DNA of 64,000 bases from Coenobita brevimanus (taxonomy: Eukaryota > Arthropoda > Malacostraca > Decapoda > Coenobitidae): positions 14,732,652 through 14,796,651 of the forward strand of contig CM064655.1 in the NCBI GenBank assembly GCA_032717465.1, given 5' to 3'. Below, one piece after another: positions 11,090-23,800 of this stretch. The translations under genes and the position numbers were made by a program. The notes below the pieces were generated by a model. That model ran no database searches. It saw only the letters and a program-made list of their open reading frames with translations, and was not told the DNA's origin. The first letter of the stretch is position 1. Every line of letters begins with the position of its first letter.

Positions 11090-12365
11090 ATTATGAGAGA
11101 TTGTGCTGTATTATTAAAAGTACTTATAGTTTACAAAAATCAATCAATTGACCAATATGGAGAAACTCATATAGTAGCCCTTGATATTTCTAAAGCTCTT
11201 GACAGAGCATGGCAACGTTCTCTGCTATCCAAACTCCCTTGCTATGGACTAAAGTCTTTTGATCCTCTGATTTCCTCATATCTCGGCGACAGAAAGATAA
11301 GAGTAGATGATGTATATTCCAATTTCCACTCAATTAATGCCAGTGTGCCACATGGATCAGTTCTGGCTCCAACCCTATTCCTAATTCATATTAATGATCT
11401 CTTATCTGTAACAAATAAACCCATCCATTCATATGCAGATGACTCAATACTTCACAGCTCATTCACACTTAAACACCCATTCACATAATTTAATATCTCT
11501 AACTCACAATTCAGTACAGCCATCTCCATAAATCAAGATTCATCTAGGATCACTGAATGGGGACAAAGTAACCCTGTCTCATTTAATGTTAGTAAAACCA
11601 AATATATACAATTTACTAATAGACAGATATTGCCACACTCCTATATTACCTTCAGCGATACTAATATTGTATTCCTGTCTCAAAAGTTTTGAAATTCTCG
11701 GTGTTTCATTTGACAATGACCTCAGCTGGACCTCTCATGTCAGATCACTTATCAAAACTGCCTCAAAGAAACTTGGATTATTGTAAAGAGTGTGTAGCCT
11801 CTTCACTGACGAGCAGTTGGCTATAGTTTATACAGGTCATGTACGCTCTCAGCTGGAATACTGCTCACCCTTGTGGAGTGGATGTGGAGAGGTTGCACTA
11901 GAGCAACTAGACAAAATTCATAAAAAAACTGTTAGAATTATTAATAACCCTGCTATTACAAATAAATTACCTTCCTTACAGGTAAGAAGGAATGTTGCTT
12001 CCCTTGTATTACATATTTTACAGATACTTTTATGGCAAATGCTCAGACGAAGCTGGATCCACTGTACCACCTCTCCATGTCTTCCAGTGTGCTACACGGG
12101 CATCTGGTAGCGCTCATGACTGGAATGTCACACTGTCATATTGCTGAACTTCTGCTTTTCAGAAATCTTTTATTCCCCGTACTGCATCTCTTTGGAACCC
12201 GCTTTCCCAGAGTTGTTTCTCCCTAAACTTAACCTACAGTTGTTCAAGTCCAAATGTTACAGATTTTTTATGAATGGAGGATACTAGTAATGTGGTATAT
12301 GGATTATTCTTTTATACATTTGTTTTTCCTTCCGCTAGTATTTAAAAAAACTAAAATAAAAAATA
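11090..12365 (+). pseudogene. LINE reverse transcriptase remnant (family J-related)
   Basis: The 5'-truncated RT of a non-LTR element starts inside the palm domain: VALDISKALDRAWQ, ASVPHGSVLAPTLFLIHIND, catalytic YADDS (about 11431-11445), then ILGVSFDNDLSWTSHVRS and a C-terminal SQLEYCSPLWSG block. Stops and frameshifts near 11488, 11690 and 11787 break it. It is related to but clearly diverged from the family J element at 5370, sharing block order but not detailed sequence. The 3' end is an A-rich stretch followed by GAATGAAT near 12360. It lies just downstream, in gene sense, of a kinesin exon. Confidence 0.75.
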
Positions 12366-12512
12366 AAGTTGAATGAATCACATACAAAACTAAAAGACTG
12401 GTTTTGCCAAATACCATTATCGGCATGTTGCAAAAACTTGCCCAACTTTCTAGACATAAATAATTATAACAGTAATAATGATACATAGCTATACAAACTT
12501 CATCAATCTTAC

Positions 12513-12718
12513 CTTGGGAATGTTTGAAACTACTTCATACATGATTCCAGTTTCATAAAGTGTACTGACAGTTCCAATGAAAGACTTGACAATTTTACTT
12601 GTAAAGGACTGTTTCTTGTAAATATTTACAGCCAGACGTTTTCTTAAAACCAGATCCATTGCAACTGGATGTGATAATCTCACAACTACTTTCACAATGA
12701 GGTAGACTTTCTCGTCAT
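12513..12718 (-). CDS. Exon of a kinesin-3 motor (KIF13/Khc-73 type)
   Basis: A 206-bp internal exon on the minus strand, bounded by TTATTTTTTCAG and by AAG|GTAAGA. It encodes DEKVYLIVKVVVRLSHPVAM, then LVLRKRLAVNIYKKQSF and ends YEVVSNIPK, which I recognise as the region C-terminal to the stalk of KIF13A/KIF13B and Drosophila Khc-73. It starts at phase 1 (CAT codon shared with the preceding exon) and ends at phase 0. These motors carry endosomes and Dlg-type scaffolds along microtubules. The preceding exon lies 26.3 kb away at 39035-39226. No following exon was found between 1 and 12512, so the next one is probably beyond the window edge. Confidence 0.88.
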
Positions 12719-14634
12719 CTGAAAAAATAAAGATCAAACATTACTACCAGTAAATAACAAATACTGAAGATAACATAGTATGCATAGGGATTTGCTATGA
12801 ATTTATCTATCTTCATATCATTGTACTTCCTTCAAGGAGCTCCCAAATTGAGGGTAGCAATGTTGGAAGTCTTTGGTAGCCTACGCTTTGCTTTATTCAT
12901 CATGACCTATTTTCCCACCAAAAGATGAGGTGAGGGAAAGTCTACAAAACAAGAAAAAAGAAAACATGAAACAGGTCAACACCATGCCCAGTTAACCTGG
13001 CCAGTCACTTATTTCCACATCATTCGTGTCCACTGAATTGTGGCTCTGCCTCACAGATCAAACCATTTTCAACATCATCATCATCATCATCATTTTCAAC
13101 TTTATGTTCCTTACCATGTAGAATGAGTCATCCTTGTTCACCTGATAGAACACCTCCACCAAACTCTGTTCTGTGTCAGCTCTCTAGTGATTTCTTTAGA
13201 TCTGAAGACAACACACACCACCTCATCCTATCTCCGTCAATGGCCTAGAACATCTATAATTCTATACCTCCTCATTCAACTCTCCAGGTCCAACCTTCTG
13301 ATGATTTCCACATCTGAGTCTTCTTCTCGGTCTTCTGAGGACAGTCTGTCATCCAGTATTCTCCATATATCCAAATGATCATTTTCATGTCATTTAATTC
13401 CAGTCTCACTCTTTTACACCTATCAATGTTACTATGACACTCCTAACACAGGTACCACAAACTTTCTCTTTTATGGACAATGCAAATAATCCAGATGTCA
13501 GGATGGATACCAATTCTCTTAACTTTTTCCTACAACTGCACAACATTGTAATGGGTCTCTATTTCACTCCATCCCTTGTAATGAAAACACCACCAATGTA
13601 CAGTGGAAGAATTTGTCTCCAATGACTCTATCTCCAATCACCATGTATCTGATTGGTCTAAAATGAGGGGTCTTCCTATGCCGTTACATCAACTACATTG
13701 GAGTACCAAAACAAGCATCAGGCTGCAACTCACTGCACTATAAATTTTGCACATGTTTGCACTCCATAAAGTAGAAGCTACAGCTACGTTTATCTAACAT
13801 AAGTAAAGTTAAAATTATCAATATAAAACAAGACTCTAAGTAAGGGCATATTATCAATTTTAAGTAAATCTTTTCCTTTTAGCATGTGCCAAATTCGGTG
13901 CAACATTTCTCTTCCAGACATTAGTGTTTTGTGTCACTCTCTTGTCACAACAGCCAAAGAAAATCATGTCATTCCTCCATCTGTCACTGTCATCAGGTAG
14001 GTCTGAGTATTGTGAGTGTGTTTCATACTTAAAAAGATATAAAATTTTGAGCATACAACATGACATGTGAACATTTATTGTCTGGAAAATAAATATTTAA
14101 TTTTGGATGCACAATATGTATTAATTGTGGTAAAAATTCAGTACAGTATACTCTCCATTTTCCTCTGGTGTCCTCCACCAAATGTCATTATCCATCAGAG
14201 TAGATGATTGAATTTAATAAAATTCCCTGGTAAGCACAATTTCCTGGCAGTTTTATTTATAACTTGGAATTCTGGCCCAAGACAGATGGCTTCATTTTGT
14301 TCTTTTTGCCATACAAACAGAATCAAACAGATGCAAGCACAATATATTTTAGACAGACTGCACATGAGTGATTTTACTTTTTTTTTTCTTTCATCTAGCA
14401 GTGCTGATACTGTGTATCCAAGCATGTGGTCTGAGGACTGCATGTATTTCTATTTTCCTAGCTATTGCATCAAGCCAAAGTGTGACGTCACATAACCAGA
14501 CAACCATGTGCTGGTTCTAAACAAACATAGCACATGAAGCTGTTCATTCTGTAACTGCAGAATGTCCAGTTATCAACTCAGCTTGAATCAGAAAATATTA
14601 TCCTCCACACATTTACAGAATCCTGAAAGGAAGC
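12719..14634. other. Intron sequence, no firm gene
   Basis: Low-copy-looking intronic DNA. It holds a short (ATC)n run near 13075 and a C/T-rich stretch (13150-13640) that could be an antisense, very decayed LINE, though no motif is firm. A 114-nt open segment at 13883-13996 has splice-like borders on the plus strand but no recognisable product. Confidence 0.45.
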
Positions 14635-14882
14635 TTAACTCATCCTGTGCTGGCGACGTACATGTAAGTGGGCCCCTATATGCGCGGACAGTGCCAGCGA
14701 CGTACATGTATGTTGGCAATTTGATATACTTTCCAAAATTCAAAAATTCAAATTAGGCACCAAAAAACTGGCTGGGATATTCCCGCACCTCTCTAGGCCT
14801 CACCCGCCAGGTACGTGTCATCACCACACACCTCGGCATGCGCGTGAGCCTGCCACGTCAGTCTGATTCTGACAGTGAGTGA

Positions 14883-17174
14883 ATGAGGTCCATGATGCAT
14901 CGCGGCCTAGCCCAGCACGAGACTGATTCTCTCCTTGAGGTGCCCTATGATGGGGAAAGTGATTCCCCATTAGATGACACTGTGGCTAACAGAGGTTACG
15001 TTCAATCAGACTCAGAATCTAGCAGAGATGAGGAAATACCATCCCCCAGGAAGTCCAAATATATGGCAGTGAAGATGGTATCCTCCCATGCAGCCCCACT
15101 ACCACCACCCATCCCCCCCCCCCACCGCCTTCGATTCTATGACGAATCCTTTAGTGAGGATAAATATCAAGATGTACCTAGTGCTATCTACGGTCTTCCA
15201 AAATGGGTAGGACCCCCCGGTAAAGGGCCGAAGGCTGGGGAGGATGTTCAAACAAAACAATACAAGGTGAGTAGTGCTTTGTTTTACGCACAGAGGGAGA
15301 GGAGGATCGCACTGCCACTGACCTCACAAAGGAGTCACCTCAGCCCAGCACCTCCAGCACATATGGCCTTCCCCATGGAAACTCCTCACCTCATTTTAGT
15401 GCTTCCTCCTCCCTCACTGGTAGTGTGGGGATGAAAGGAAAGGGGAAGGGGAAAGGAAAAGGGAAAGGTACAGGGAAAAAAGGTGATAGTCTGAAGGAAG
15501 GTTCGGAGGCGGAAAATATTCCGTAGGTGACTTCCGGATATTGTCCCCATCCTGACAACAGGGACGGTGGTGGTGATGGTGGAGATGGTGAAGCAGAGGG
15601 TGAAGTGTTGTGGGAGTGGGAAGATGAGAGCAATTTTGATCCCATTCACCAACATTTACTGGTGTGGACACGGCAGGCTGCACTGTTCCTGAGCTGAACC
15701 AATCCTCTAGGAGGATTGATTTCTTCAAAAACTTTTTTACTAGAGAGTTGGTTCTCAGAATCTGCATACTTCCTAATGCATATGCAGTATTCTGCCATGG
15801 CACAGCCCCACACACACCCCATAGCCAGCAGTTTGATGTTGACATATCTGTTGACGAGATGTACCTGTTCCTGGCCTTAGTTCTCATGATGGGACTGATT
15901 AAAAAAAATCAGTTACCTTCGTACTGGACTGTGGACCTCCTTATGTCAACACCTTTCTTTGGAAAAGTTATGGGGAGAAACAGATTCCAGTGCATTCTCA
16001 GCCGGCTCCATTTTTACGATACTGAGGACCCCAGCAACGTAGGCAACATCGTCAGGATGAGCCAAATTCGCCAAGTGTTTGATCACCTGAGGGCAGTGAT
16101 TCTCATCCTCTTTCTCTCCCTACATAGACCTGGTCATAGACGAGAGTCTCGTGTTATGGAGGGGAACATTGCCTTCAGGCAATATATCCCAAGCAAGAGA
16201 CACTGCTTTGCATTCAAAATTTTCGTCATGTGTGACTGCAGGACCGGGTATGTGCAGGACATTGTCCTGTACACCAGTGCATGGACAGAAATTACAGAGG
16301 ATAGGACTGACCAGGTATATGCAGGACATTGTCCTGTACACCAGTGAACGGACAGATTATTGCAGAGGATAGGACTGTCGATTTGTCTGGTGCAGTTGTC
16401 AAGACAATGATGCAGCCATATCTTCATCGTGGGCATGCCCTGTACCTGGACAACTGGTAAATTAGCCCACTTTTTGCTCAGTATTTGTAGTAAGAGACTA
16501 GTATCTGCAGTACAGTGAAAACAAATAGGCAGCACATGGTACAGGTTGACAGGAGCCTGCAAAGGAAGAAGGTAGTGTTTTTCCAGGCAAACAATATCCT
16601 CGCCACTACCTGGCACCACAACTGCGAGGTAAACCTCCTTTCGACAGTTCACCACCCCCTGATGCATATCACAAAGACCATCAATTACCGCAGTGAAAAA
16701 CGTGTGCACATCTGGAAGCCTGAGGCTGTAACTGATTACAATATCAATATGCATCAGGTAGACCTGTCGGATGCAATGATATTGAGCCTCTAGTGTGTAA
16801 GGCCCACGATGAAGTGGTACAAGAAACTGTTCTTTCACTTGCTGGATGTAACAGTTTTGAATGCTCACCTCCTCCAAGCCAACACCACAGGATCCAGCAA
16901 GAGTTTCGAGGACTTCATCAGGGAGCTGTGCAGGGAGCTGATTGGCACCCATGGTCGTGATCGTGCCCCTAGAAAGCATTCAGCTGGTGGTGAAAATCCC
17001 CTTCGCCTCACTGGACGTCATTTCCCTGAGTTAGTGATGGCGCCAGCTGCGAAGAGGAATCCCCAATGCAGGTGTCACGTGTGCCAACACAGCACAGTAC
17101 AGCCAAGAACACAGCAAAAGGACACGCGTTACCAGCATGTGGAGCGTGATGTTGGGCTGTGCCTCACACCCTAA
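14883..17174 (+). pseudogene. piggyBac (DDE_Tnp_1_7) transposase pseudogene
   Basis: TTAA-specific transposase, PGBD4-like. An acidic N-terminus (to about 15260) leads to the core: FFKNFFTRELVLRIC, DVDISVDEMYLFLALVLMMG, LPSYWTVDLLMSTPFFGKVM. Catalytic aspartates are placed at LVIDES (about 16139), YLDNW (16449) and HQVDLSD (16761). The C-terminal Cys motif survives as CRCHVCQHSTVQ...CLTP. Frameshifts near 15430, 16110 and 16240-16380, plus several stops, destroy it. One break is a 67-bp tandem duplication. A TAA replaces the tyrosine codon expected after LDNW. Confidence 0.85.
16248..16381 (+). repeat. 67-bp tandem duplication inside the piggyBac transposase
   Basis: Two units begin at 16248 (gtatgtgcaggacattgtcc) and 16315 (gtatatgcaggacattgtcc), both running to gaggataggactg. 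The unit length is not a multiple of three, so the duplication itself shifts the frame. The units differ at several bases, so it is not an assembly duplicate made yesterday. Confidence 0.85.
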
Positions 17175-17175
17175 G

Positions 17176-18270
17176 TCAATTGCCCTTGAGTAGAAGCGCA
17201 ACAAATTTGAGATACATGACTTTCCATTTCTGAATCCAAACTGACCCTCTGCCAAAATGTCCATCTTCTCCAGATATTTTATACATCTGACAAGATTCTC
17301 TCGCACAATTTTGCGACAATGCTGGTCAGGGACACTGATCTAAAATGCATGGGTTCTTCCTTGTTCCCTCCTTACTAAACTTGTACCACACTGGCCCTCT
17401 TCCATTCCCGAAGCACTTTCCCTTCCTCCGTCGATCACATAATTAAACTGTGAACCTTATCCATCAGTTGTTCTCTGCATTCCTCTAGTATCCAATTAGA
17501 GCTCCCATCAGGCCATGGGGTTTTCCTTACATACTGAGTTTCCTGTAACTTATACACTTCATGCACTTCTATTTTTATCTCTTTTAACACTACATTTCTA
17601 GTCACTTCCTCCCCCTCCACAAAATCACTTTCACTAGTGAAAACTGATTTGAAACATTTGTTCATTATTTCAGCTTGCATTACCACATCTTTATATGAGT
17701 AGACCTTTCTTTGTACTTTCAGCTTACTGAGTCCTTCCTGGTGTTTCAATTTGCCACTGACAAACCTATAAAACAACTTAGGTTCCTCCTTCCATTTGTC
17801 AATTATACCTCTTTCAAAGTTTCTTCCTTTCTCTCTACAGATTCTTGTACAGTATATTCATTTCTAGTTCTTTGGTATTCTCCCTTTGTTTTATTGTTAC
17901 CTCTCTTTCTCCAATTGTTCCATGTTGCATCCCTTTCTCTTTCTGCTATTTTGGGGAGGCGGTAGCTCAGTCAGTAGAGAGGTGGCCTGCAGTCCTACCG
18001 GACTCAGGTTCAAATACCCGCTGGGGCAGGGAACAGTTTAAGGATTTGAATTTGGTAAAAGCAGACCTTACTTACCTACCAAAATATCCGCCGACATGTC
18101 ATAAAAATACCCCCGCTAATACCAATACACAAGTCCTGTATGAGACAGCCCTAGCATGTATTCAGTATGGACGGTGGGTGTTAGCGCCGAAGTGGTGACA
18201 CGCAGAGGTGTATGGTATGTAGGAGGACTACTGGGCCTTGAGAGCAGGCTGTGAAGCCTTTGCAGAGTAG

Positions 18271-18303
<33 letters not shown>

Positions 18304-19060
18304 TCTATTGAACCAATCCTTTTTTCTTGTTCTATTTCCCACTTACTCTTGGCACATATTTTTTCACACCTGAGTTGTAACGGCCTAGAAAGATATTCCA
18401 CTTCTTCTGCATCTCTCTCAATTCTCTGAATTTTCTCCAATCCGCTTCTTTGAAAAATTTCCTCAATCACGTAAAGCTTGCTTTCCAAAAGTTATATCGT
18501 CCATGCTTGTATAACTCATCTCTTGGCACCACGTTCCCTTCTATCAATTGGAACTCAATCATTACATGATCACTTTTTCCTATACAACACAGATATTTCA
18601 GAGATTCAATTATGTCCGGTTCTTTGGTTAGCAGTAAATCTAGTCTTGCTGGTGTATCACCACCTCCAAATCTTGTATTTTCTTTGACCAGCTGGGTCAT
18701 TACATTATTCACTGCCACATTTAACATTATGCTGCCCCATGAATCTTCACTACCTCCTAAGGCCCACTCCTGCCAGTTCACCTCGTTACAATTAACGTGA
18801 CCCATCAGGATTACCGGTATGCTGCTGCTTTTCCCAATCACACTCTGTAGGTGTCTGACAACATCTCCTGGTATTCTGCCTCATTCCATGCCCCTGTCTT
18901 AGGGGGGACATATGCTACTGTGATGTCTCTCCTGCCTTCCCCTCTGGTTTCAAGTTTCATATTTATCACCTCTGCCCTACCATCTCCCAGTTCCACATTA
19001 CCCACACTTATGCTGTTCTTCACATCTATCATCTCTCCTCCTCTCGTTTTTCTTTTCTAT
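17176..19060 (-). pseudogene. LINE endonuclease/RT fragment (family E)
   Basis: Minus-strand non-LTR element. The endonuclease portion reads ITVAYVPPKTGAWNEAEYQE, then VILMGHVNCNEVNWQEWA (the usual GDFN is here GHVN), ARLDLLLTKEPD and SDHVMIEF. A linker with YSYKDVVMQAEIMNKCF and the start of the RT, GQFGFRNGKSCISNLLRFYS, follow. It stops abruptly at 17176 next to the piggyBac remnant, so both ends are missing. A tRNA-type SINE is inserted at 17953-18301. Stops and frameshifts are spread throughout. Clade not determined; a 3'-end piece that looks like the same kind of LINE lies at 24655-25085. Confidence 0.75.
17953..18301 (+). mobile_element. tRNA-derived SINE with poly(A) tail
   Basis: The 5' end resembles a tRNA gene: GGTAGCTCAGTCAGTAGAG fits an A box and GGTTCAAATACC fits a B box about 40 bp later, in tRNA spacing. 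An unrelated body follows, ending in 31 A residues (18271-18301). It interrupts the antisense LINE frame, which resumes on both sides. A clear long target-site duplication was not seen. Confidence 0.8.
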
Positions 19061-19275
19061 CTCTACTCCATGTGTGTGTGCGTGTGTGAGTATTTACCTA
19101 GTCGAATTTACCTACTGGGAGAGCTTGACTGACTGCCATACCGAACGGATGTTGAGATCTGGACTCGGTGCCCGGAGTGGCTGTGCTGTAATAATTTATC
19201 ACAGAGTGTATTATATGAAGTGCAGTGTTCCAGTATTTTTTGTGTGGAGGGGAAGTGTGTGTGTAGTGGTGAATA

Positions 19276-20880
19276 ATGGAGGGGGAGAGTGAAGGAGAAA
19301 ATATGGACACCGCCTGGCAGGGTGGGAAAAGACCCTACCATATGTCAACCTCGGGTGGAAGAGGAGTCTTCAGGGTCGACTGAGAAGTCCTGAAGAATGT
19401 TGCCACTGTCCAAGACTGTCACTGAAGGTGGACAAGTTCCAGAGGATGATGTAGAAGTGCAGACAAGGGTGACATACATCGTACGGACCCAGGACCAATC
19501 CAGGGTGTTTTGTCACCCACAGAGGGTGACAGATGCCCTCAATGCATCACCCTTTGCCAAATACATTGTAGAGGGATCCACTACGCCGTTGGGGGACGGT
19601 TCATGCCTATCCTTTGCTATCCTTTCAGCCAACTTGACTAAGCTCTAGCAACAGCCTGAGGAAATGGTGAACTTGGGCCCTTGGGCTGTAATGTGCAGGC
19701 GTGCCAGCTATGAACCTGATGGCGCAGTCAGCGTGGGCAAGATCGGGCCGATATCCACGGAAATGGACATCTCAGTGACATCAGAGAGGCTATGCCCTGC
19801 TGACAACCATGCCTCTCAACTCCTGGAGGTTGCCAGGATTCCATTTCACTTTCCGGCCCCCTGGCGCTTCTCGCCAGTCACAGTGGGTAAGACTAGTCTA
19901 TCGTGGTCCCCTTCCCTCCAGAGTCTTCCTTGGATACTTGTCATTCCCAGCTGGTGAGTACATTCGCTACCCAACTTACATGTTGAAACAAGGTTATGTG
20001 CTCAATGTGCAGTGGTTACCACCCCTCTAGGGCAGGATCAGAGGAGAGTCAGAAATGTACCTGAGACCCCAGATGCTTTATTTGTGGGAGTGACGAACAT
20101 AGGGTGGTGTCCAAGGTCTGCCTTACCTACAGGAAGGCCAGCAATATATATCTGACCATGAGGAAGGCAGGTGTCAGCTCCGTGGAGATCAATAAGCTCC
20201 TTCGTGAACTACACTGCATCCCGTAGCCCACCGTCTCCCCGTGGGTCGGGTCGACCAACAACTTCCCAGGCTCCCCACAGGGCCCTTGTTCAGCATGGTA
20301 AGACAACTGTGTAGCCTAAAACCGCTATGCAGTCCTTGCTGATGATATTCTGGAGGAGGACTCAGGACTGACTGATGCACTGGGAGTCTCCACCCACCCC
20401 ACATCTAGCGCAGAGGTCATCATCCACATCAACACCTCTGTTACTAAAGCACCATCACACCCCTGCAATGCTCCTCACAGCCATTGCCGCACTGCCAACC
20501 CCCAGGCCCAGGGGATGCTTCAGCAGGCTCTAGATGTGGCTGCCCTCAGGAACGCTGGTAGCTCCCGACGGTGCCCCTCTGGCCCCACCCCCACCCCGCC
20601 ACCATCGTTGGGCTGACGGAGACTTCACCCTATCCATCCAGGACACCAACGAAATTCAGAGCCTCTGTCTTCCAGTGATGATGGTCTTGGTTCTGGGAAC
20701 TCTTTCACAACACTTCTCTCTGAGGCACTGGCATTACATCGACAAGGGAGGTCCTTCATGGAAATCTGTTCCCTCCTTTGGCCTCGGGTATTGTCCCTGA
20801 TATTATAAGCATCATGGGGGGTACAGGTGGCTTATGAATCCTGCTGTGGAATTCTCGTTCACTTGTCCATAAGACACAAG
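19276..20880 (+). pseudogene. ORF1 (nucleocapsid-like) of the I-group LINE
   Basis: RNA-binding ORF1 remnant. The frame opens with MEGESEGENMDTAWQGGKRP at 19276 and reads on in pieces. A region around 20080-20210 looks like the end of a zinc-knuckle segment (VCLTYRKASNIYLTMRKAGV, then SSVEINKLLREL), the usual position of Cys knuckles in I-group ORF1 proteins. After it comes a proline-rich stretch. Many stops and frameshifts make the exact limits unclear. Assignment rests largely on position before the endonuclease. Confidence 0.6.
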
Positions 20881-20894
20881 ATTTTAAAATTTTA

Positions 20895-23800
20895 GTGGCT
20901 GAAAGGGGGCTGAGTGTGGTAGGGGTGTGTGAGACCCAACTAAAACCCCGCATCTGCCTCACCCTGGGGGGTTTCATAGTTTATAGGTCAGACCGCCTTC
21001 GGGGGCAGGGTGGAGACCTATTACTGGCTGTCCAGGAGACCTCCCAGGGTGTGAGTTTGCCTCTTACCCAATATCCCGGTGCCCTGATGGAAGTCTTGGC
21101 AGTTACGGTGGCTCTAAGATCTGGATGGGAATCAGTGCTTTTATGTTACAACCCATGTCAGGATGTGTCACGGGAGGAATTAGTGCACTAGTTTCACCAG
21201 CTGCTGGCCCCAGCCTTCATCATGGGGGACTTTAACGCCCATCATTACCTCTGGGATCCTTCACTGATCATCAATAATGCTTCGGAATCGTCTCTTTTTC
21301 AGGTGCTCTTGGACTCCCCACGCATCAGCCTCCTCACACCTCCTGGCCTGTACACCTGATATGATCCCCATTCTGGATGAACATCAATCTTGGACCTCTG
21401 CCTTGGAGACACAGCCTTCCAATGTCCAGCTGTCGAAGTGGGTCCCTATATGGGCAGCGACCATCTACCAGTCTTCTATGATTACCCAGGCCTTTCTATG
21501 TTGCTGTCAGGAGAATGTCGCCCCAGATGGAAGCTGGTGGGAAACAAATGGGACACGTTCCAGACAGAACTGGCTTCCTGTTTTCCAGGCAGCTGGGGCT
21601 CCCCTACACTGTCAACTAAGGATTCTGCGGATCTCCTGGTTGAGGCAGGGGGCAGAGTCTTTCAGTGTTCAACTCGCCGTTGTGTACATCAAGCAGGAGT
21701 TCCCTGGTGGTCAGACGAATGTGCGGCTCCAGTCAGGGCCCGTCATCGTGCCTAGCACATGTGGAGCCGCAACCCTTGCCAAGAACCGCGGCTCGAGTAC
21801 CGTCAGGTCAATGCCATCTGCTCCAGAACCATCAAGTTGGCAAAACGGCAAGCGTGGACCTCCTTCTGCACCAGCCTTTCCTTCTCCACCTCAGCGGCTT
21901 GGGGCAGGACGCCCCACCGCCCAACCATATCCACTCTGCGGGGAAGGGCTGTGCCTTCTTGATGACCTGTCCAAGGCCGACTATCTGGCATTGTTCCTCC
22001 ACACCCAGTTCGGCCATCTGTCTGCTTTGCCCTCATCCATGGTGTATGAGGAGGCGATTCAATGAAGCATCTCTTCCCCTGCCACTGCTGGTCTAAACAG
22101 CCTTTTCATTGCCTCAAAACTCACCTCTGCCTTGACTGCCCTCCGGCCTGGCAGGGCGACAGGCCCAGACTCGATGGCAAATGAATTCCTCCAGCGACTG
22201 ACACCCAACCTGCAGGATTGCCTCCTTAACATTTATAATTGCAGCTGGAGCCAGGGGATATTCCCAGTGGAATGGAAGACCTCGATGCTGCTGCCTTTTC
22301 TCAAGCCAGACAATGACCCAACCATGCCATCCTTGTACAAGCCCATTGCCCTCCTCTTGTGTGTAGAGAAACTGCTGGAGAGGATGGTGGCTCGTCACCT
22401 ATTGTGGTGGCTGGAATCTAGATCCCTTCTTCCAGAGGAATAGTGTGGTTTTCACCCATGCCGGGGCACCTTGGACATACTCTGCCAGCTGGAATACCTG
22501 ATCCACAACACATACTGCAAGCGATAATACATGCTGGCCATTTTCGTGGACATCGAGGGGGGCCTTCGACTCATTGCCACATATTGGCATTCTGTATAAG
22601 CTCTCCTGCCTTGGGGTCTCTGGTTCAGTGTTGGCATGGTTTGCTGACTATCTTGCAGGCAGGAGTTATGTTGTATTTGTTGGCGGGGCCATTTCCTCTC
22701 CACACCCCATCCACAGGGGGGTGCCCCAAGACTCAGTCCTCAGCCCCTAGCTTTTCAGTGTCGATGTCAGACCTGCCCAACCCTCCCGACAGCTCTACAC
22801 TGGTTTATGAAGATGACATGTCTATCATTAGCAGGGACACCACTATGAAAGGTGCACAGAGAAGACTTCAGGCAGTTGTCTCAATTCTAGAGGATTAGGT
22901 TCAACAATGGGGTCTGGAGATTGGTGTGTCAAAATGTGCCTTGATGGCATTCACCTTGCACCGCATGCCATCTCAGCCGGTGGTCAGGATAGGCACTGAA
23001 TCTCTACCTGTTGTCCGTACACACACCTTCTTGGGACTCCGTTTGGATGGGTCAATCCTTATGTGGCGTCACCACACAGGATACCTTCGAACATCCTGCG
23101 CCAAATGGCTAGATGTCATGAAGGGCATAGCAGGGCCTAAATGGGGTGCCAACCGTGACCTTCTTCTAGGCTACTACCGTGCTGCCATCTTGTGTGCTCA
23201 GTTTATGGTTCAGCATCCTCCACTCCGCTGCGAAAACTTGATCCAATACAAAACGCAGCCCTATGCATTGCCTGGGTGCATTTTGTTCTTCCCCCATGCT
23301 GTCCTTGCAGGCGGAGAGTGGTATCCCTTCTCTACATGTCACCAGGTTGAAGCTCATGTGCCGTCACTACCAGGCCATCCAACACTCCTAGTGCCACCAC
23401 CGTCTGCCAGTGCTCTTCGAGGAGGTGGGTGTCACTTTGTCTCACCCCACTTGGCTTGTGAGGTCCCACCAGCCACTCTTGATCAGGGCTCTCTGGGCGT
23501 ACAGGTCCCTCTCGCTGCCACCACCATACCGTGAGCCCCTCCCCCCAGTGCCCCCGACACCATCTTGGAGGGACCTCTCATCTCTTGTATCTTTCTGCCT
23601 GACGGAGACTTTTGACAAATCTTGTGATGGATATCTTGCACCAGCATTGCACAGGGAGTTGGACACAGTGTATGCAGGATGCTTTGAAGTGTTTATTAAT
23701 GGTTCACACACCACGACAACCGCAGCATCCGCCGCAGCAATCTACTTAGTGGACCTCTCACTCTGTCAAACGTGGCGCTTGGACACACTCCATGATAGTG

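Larger units (their letters stand above)
14635..17175 (+). mobile_element. piggyBac element with transposase remnant
   Basis: A candidate left boundary is TTAA at 14635-14638. Next to it, the motif GCGACGTACATGTA occurs twice in direct orientation (about 14653 and 14697), as subterminal repeats do in this superfamily. A transposase pseudogene follows. No matching right end was found before the adjoining LINE fragment at 17176, so the element is probably truncated there. Its ends differ from those of the small TTAA elements at 119 and 29301. Confidence 0.7.

Noticed and set aside
13860..14066. Minus-strand frame proposed as an additional kinesin exon
   Set aside because: The exons at 39035-39226 and 12513-12718 join in phase with continuous homology, leaving no room for it, and it lacks a GT donor.
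15386..15887. Several long minus-strand frames, His/Pro/Ser-rich
   Set aside because: They are the opposite strand of the acidic, low-complexity N-terminal part of the piggyBac transposase and have no domain.
17953..18030. A functional tRNA gene
   Set aside because: The A and B boxes are present, but the acceptor stem does not pair and the sequence runs on into a SINE body with a poly(A) tail.
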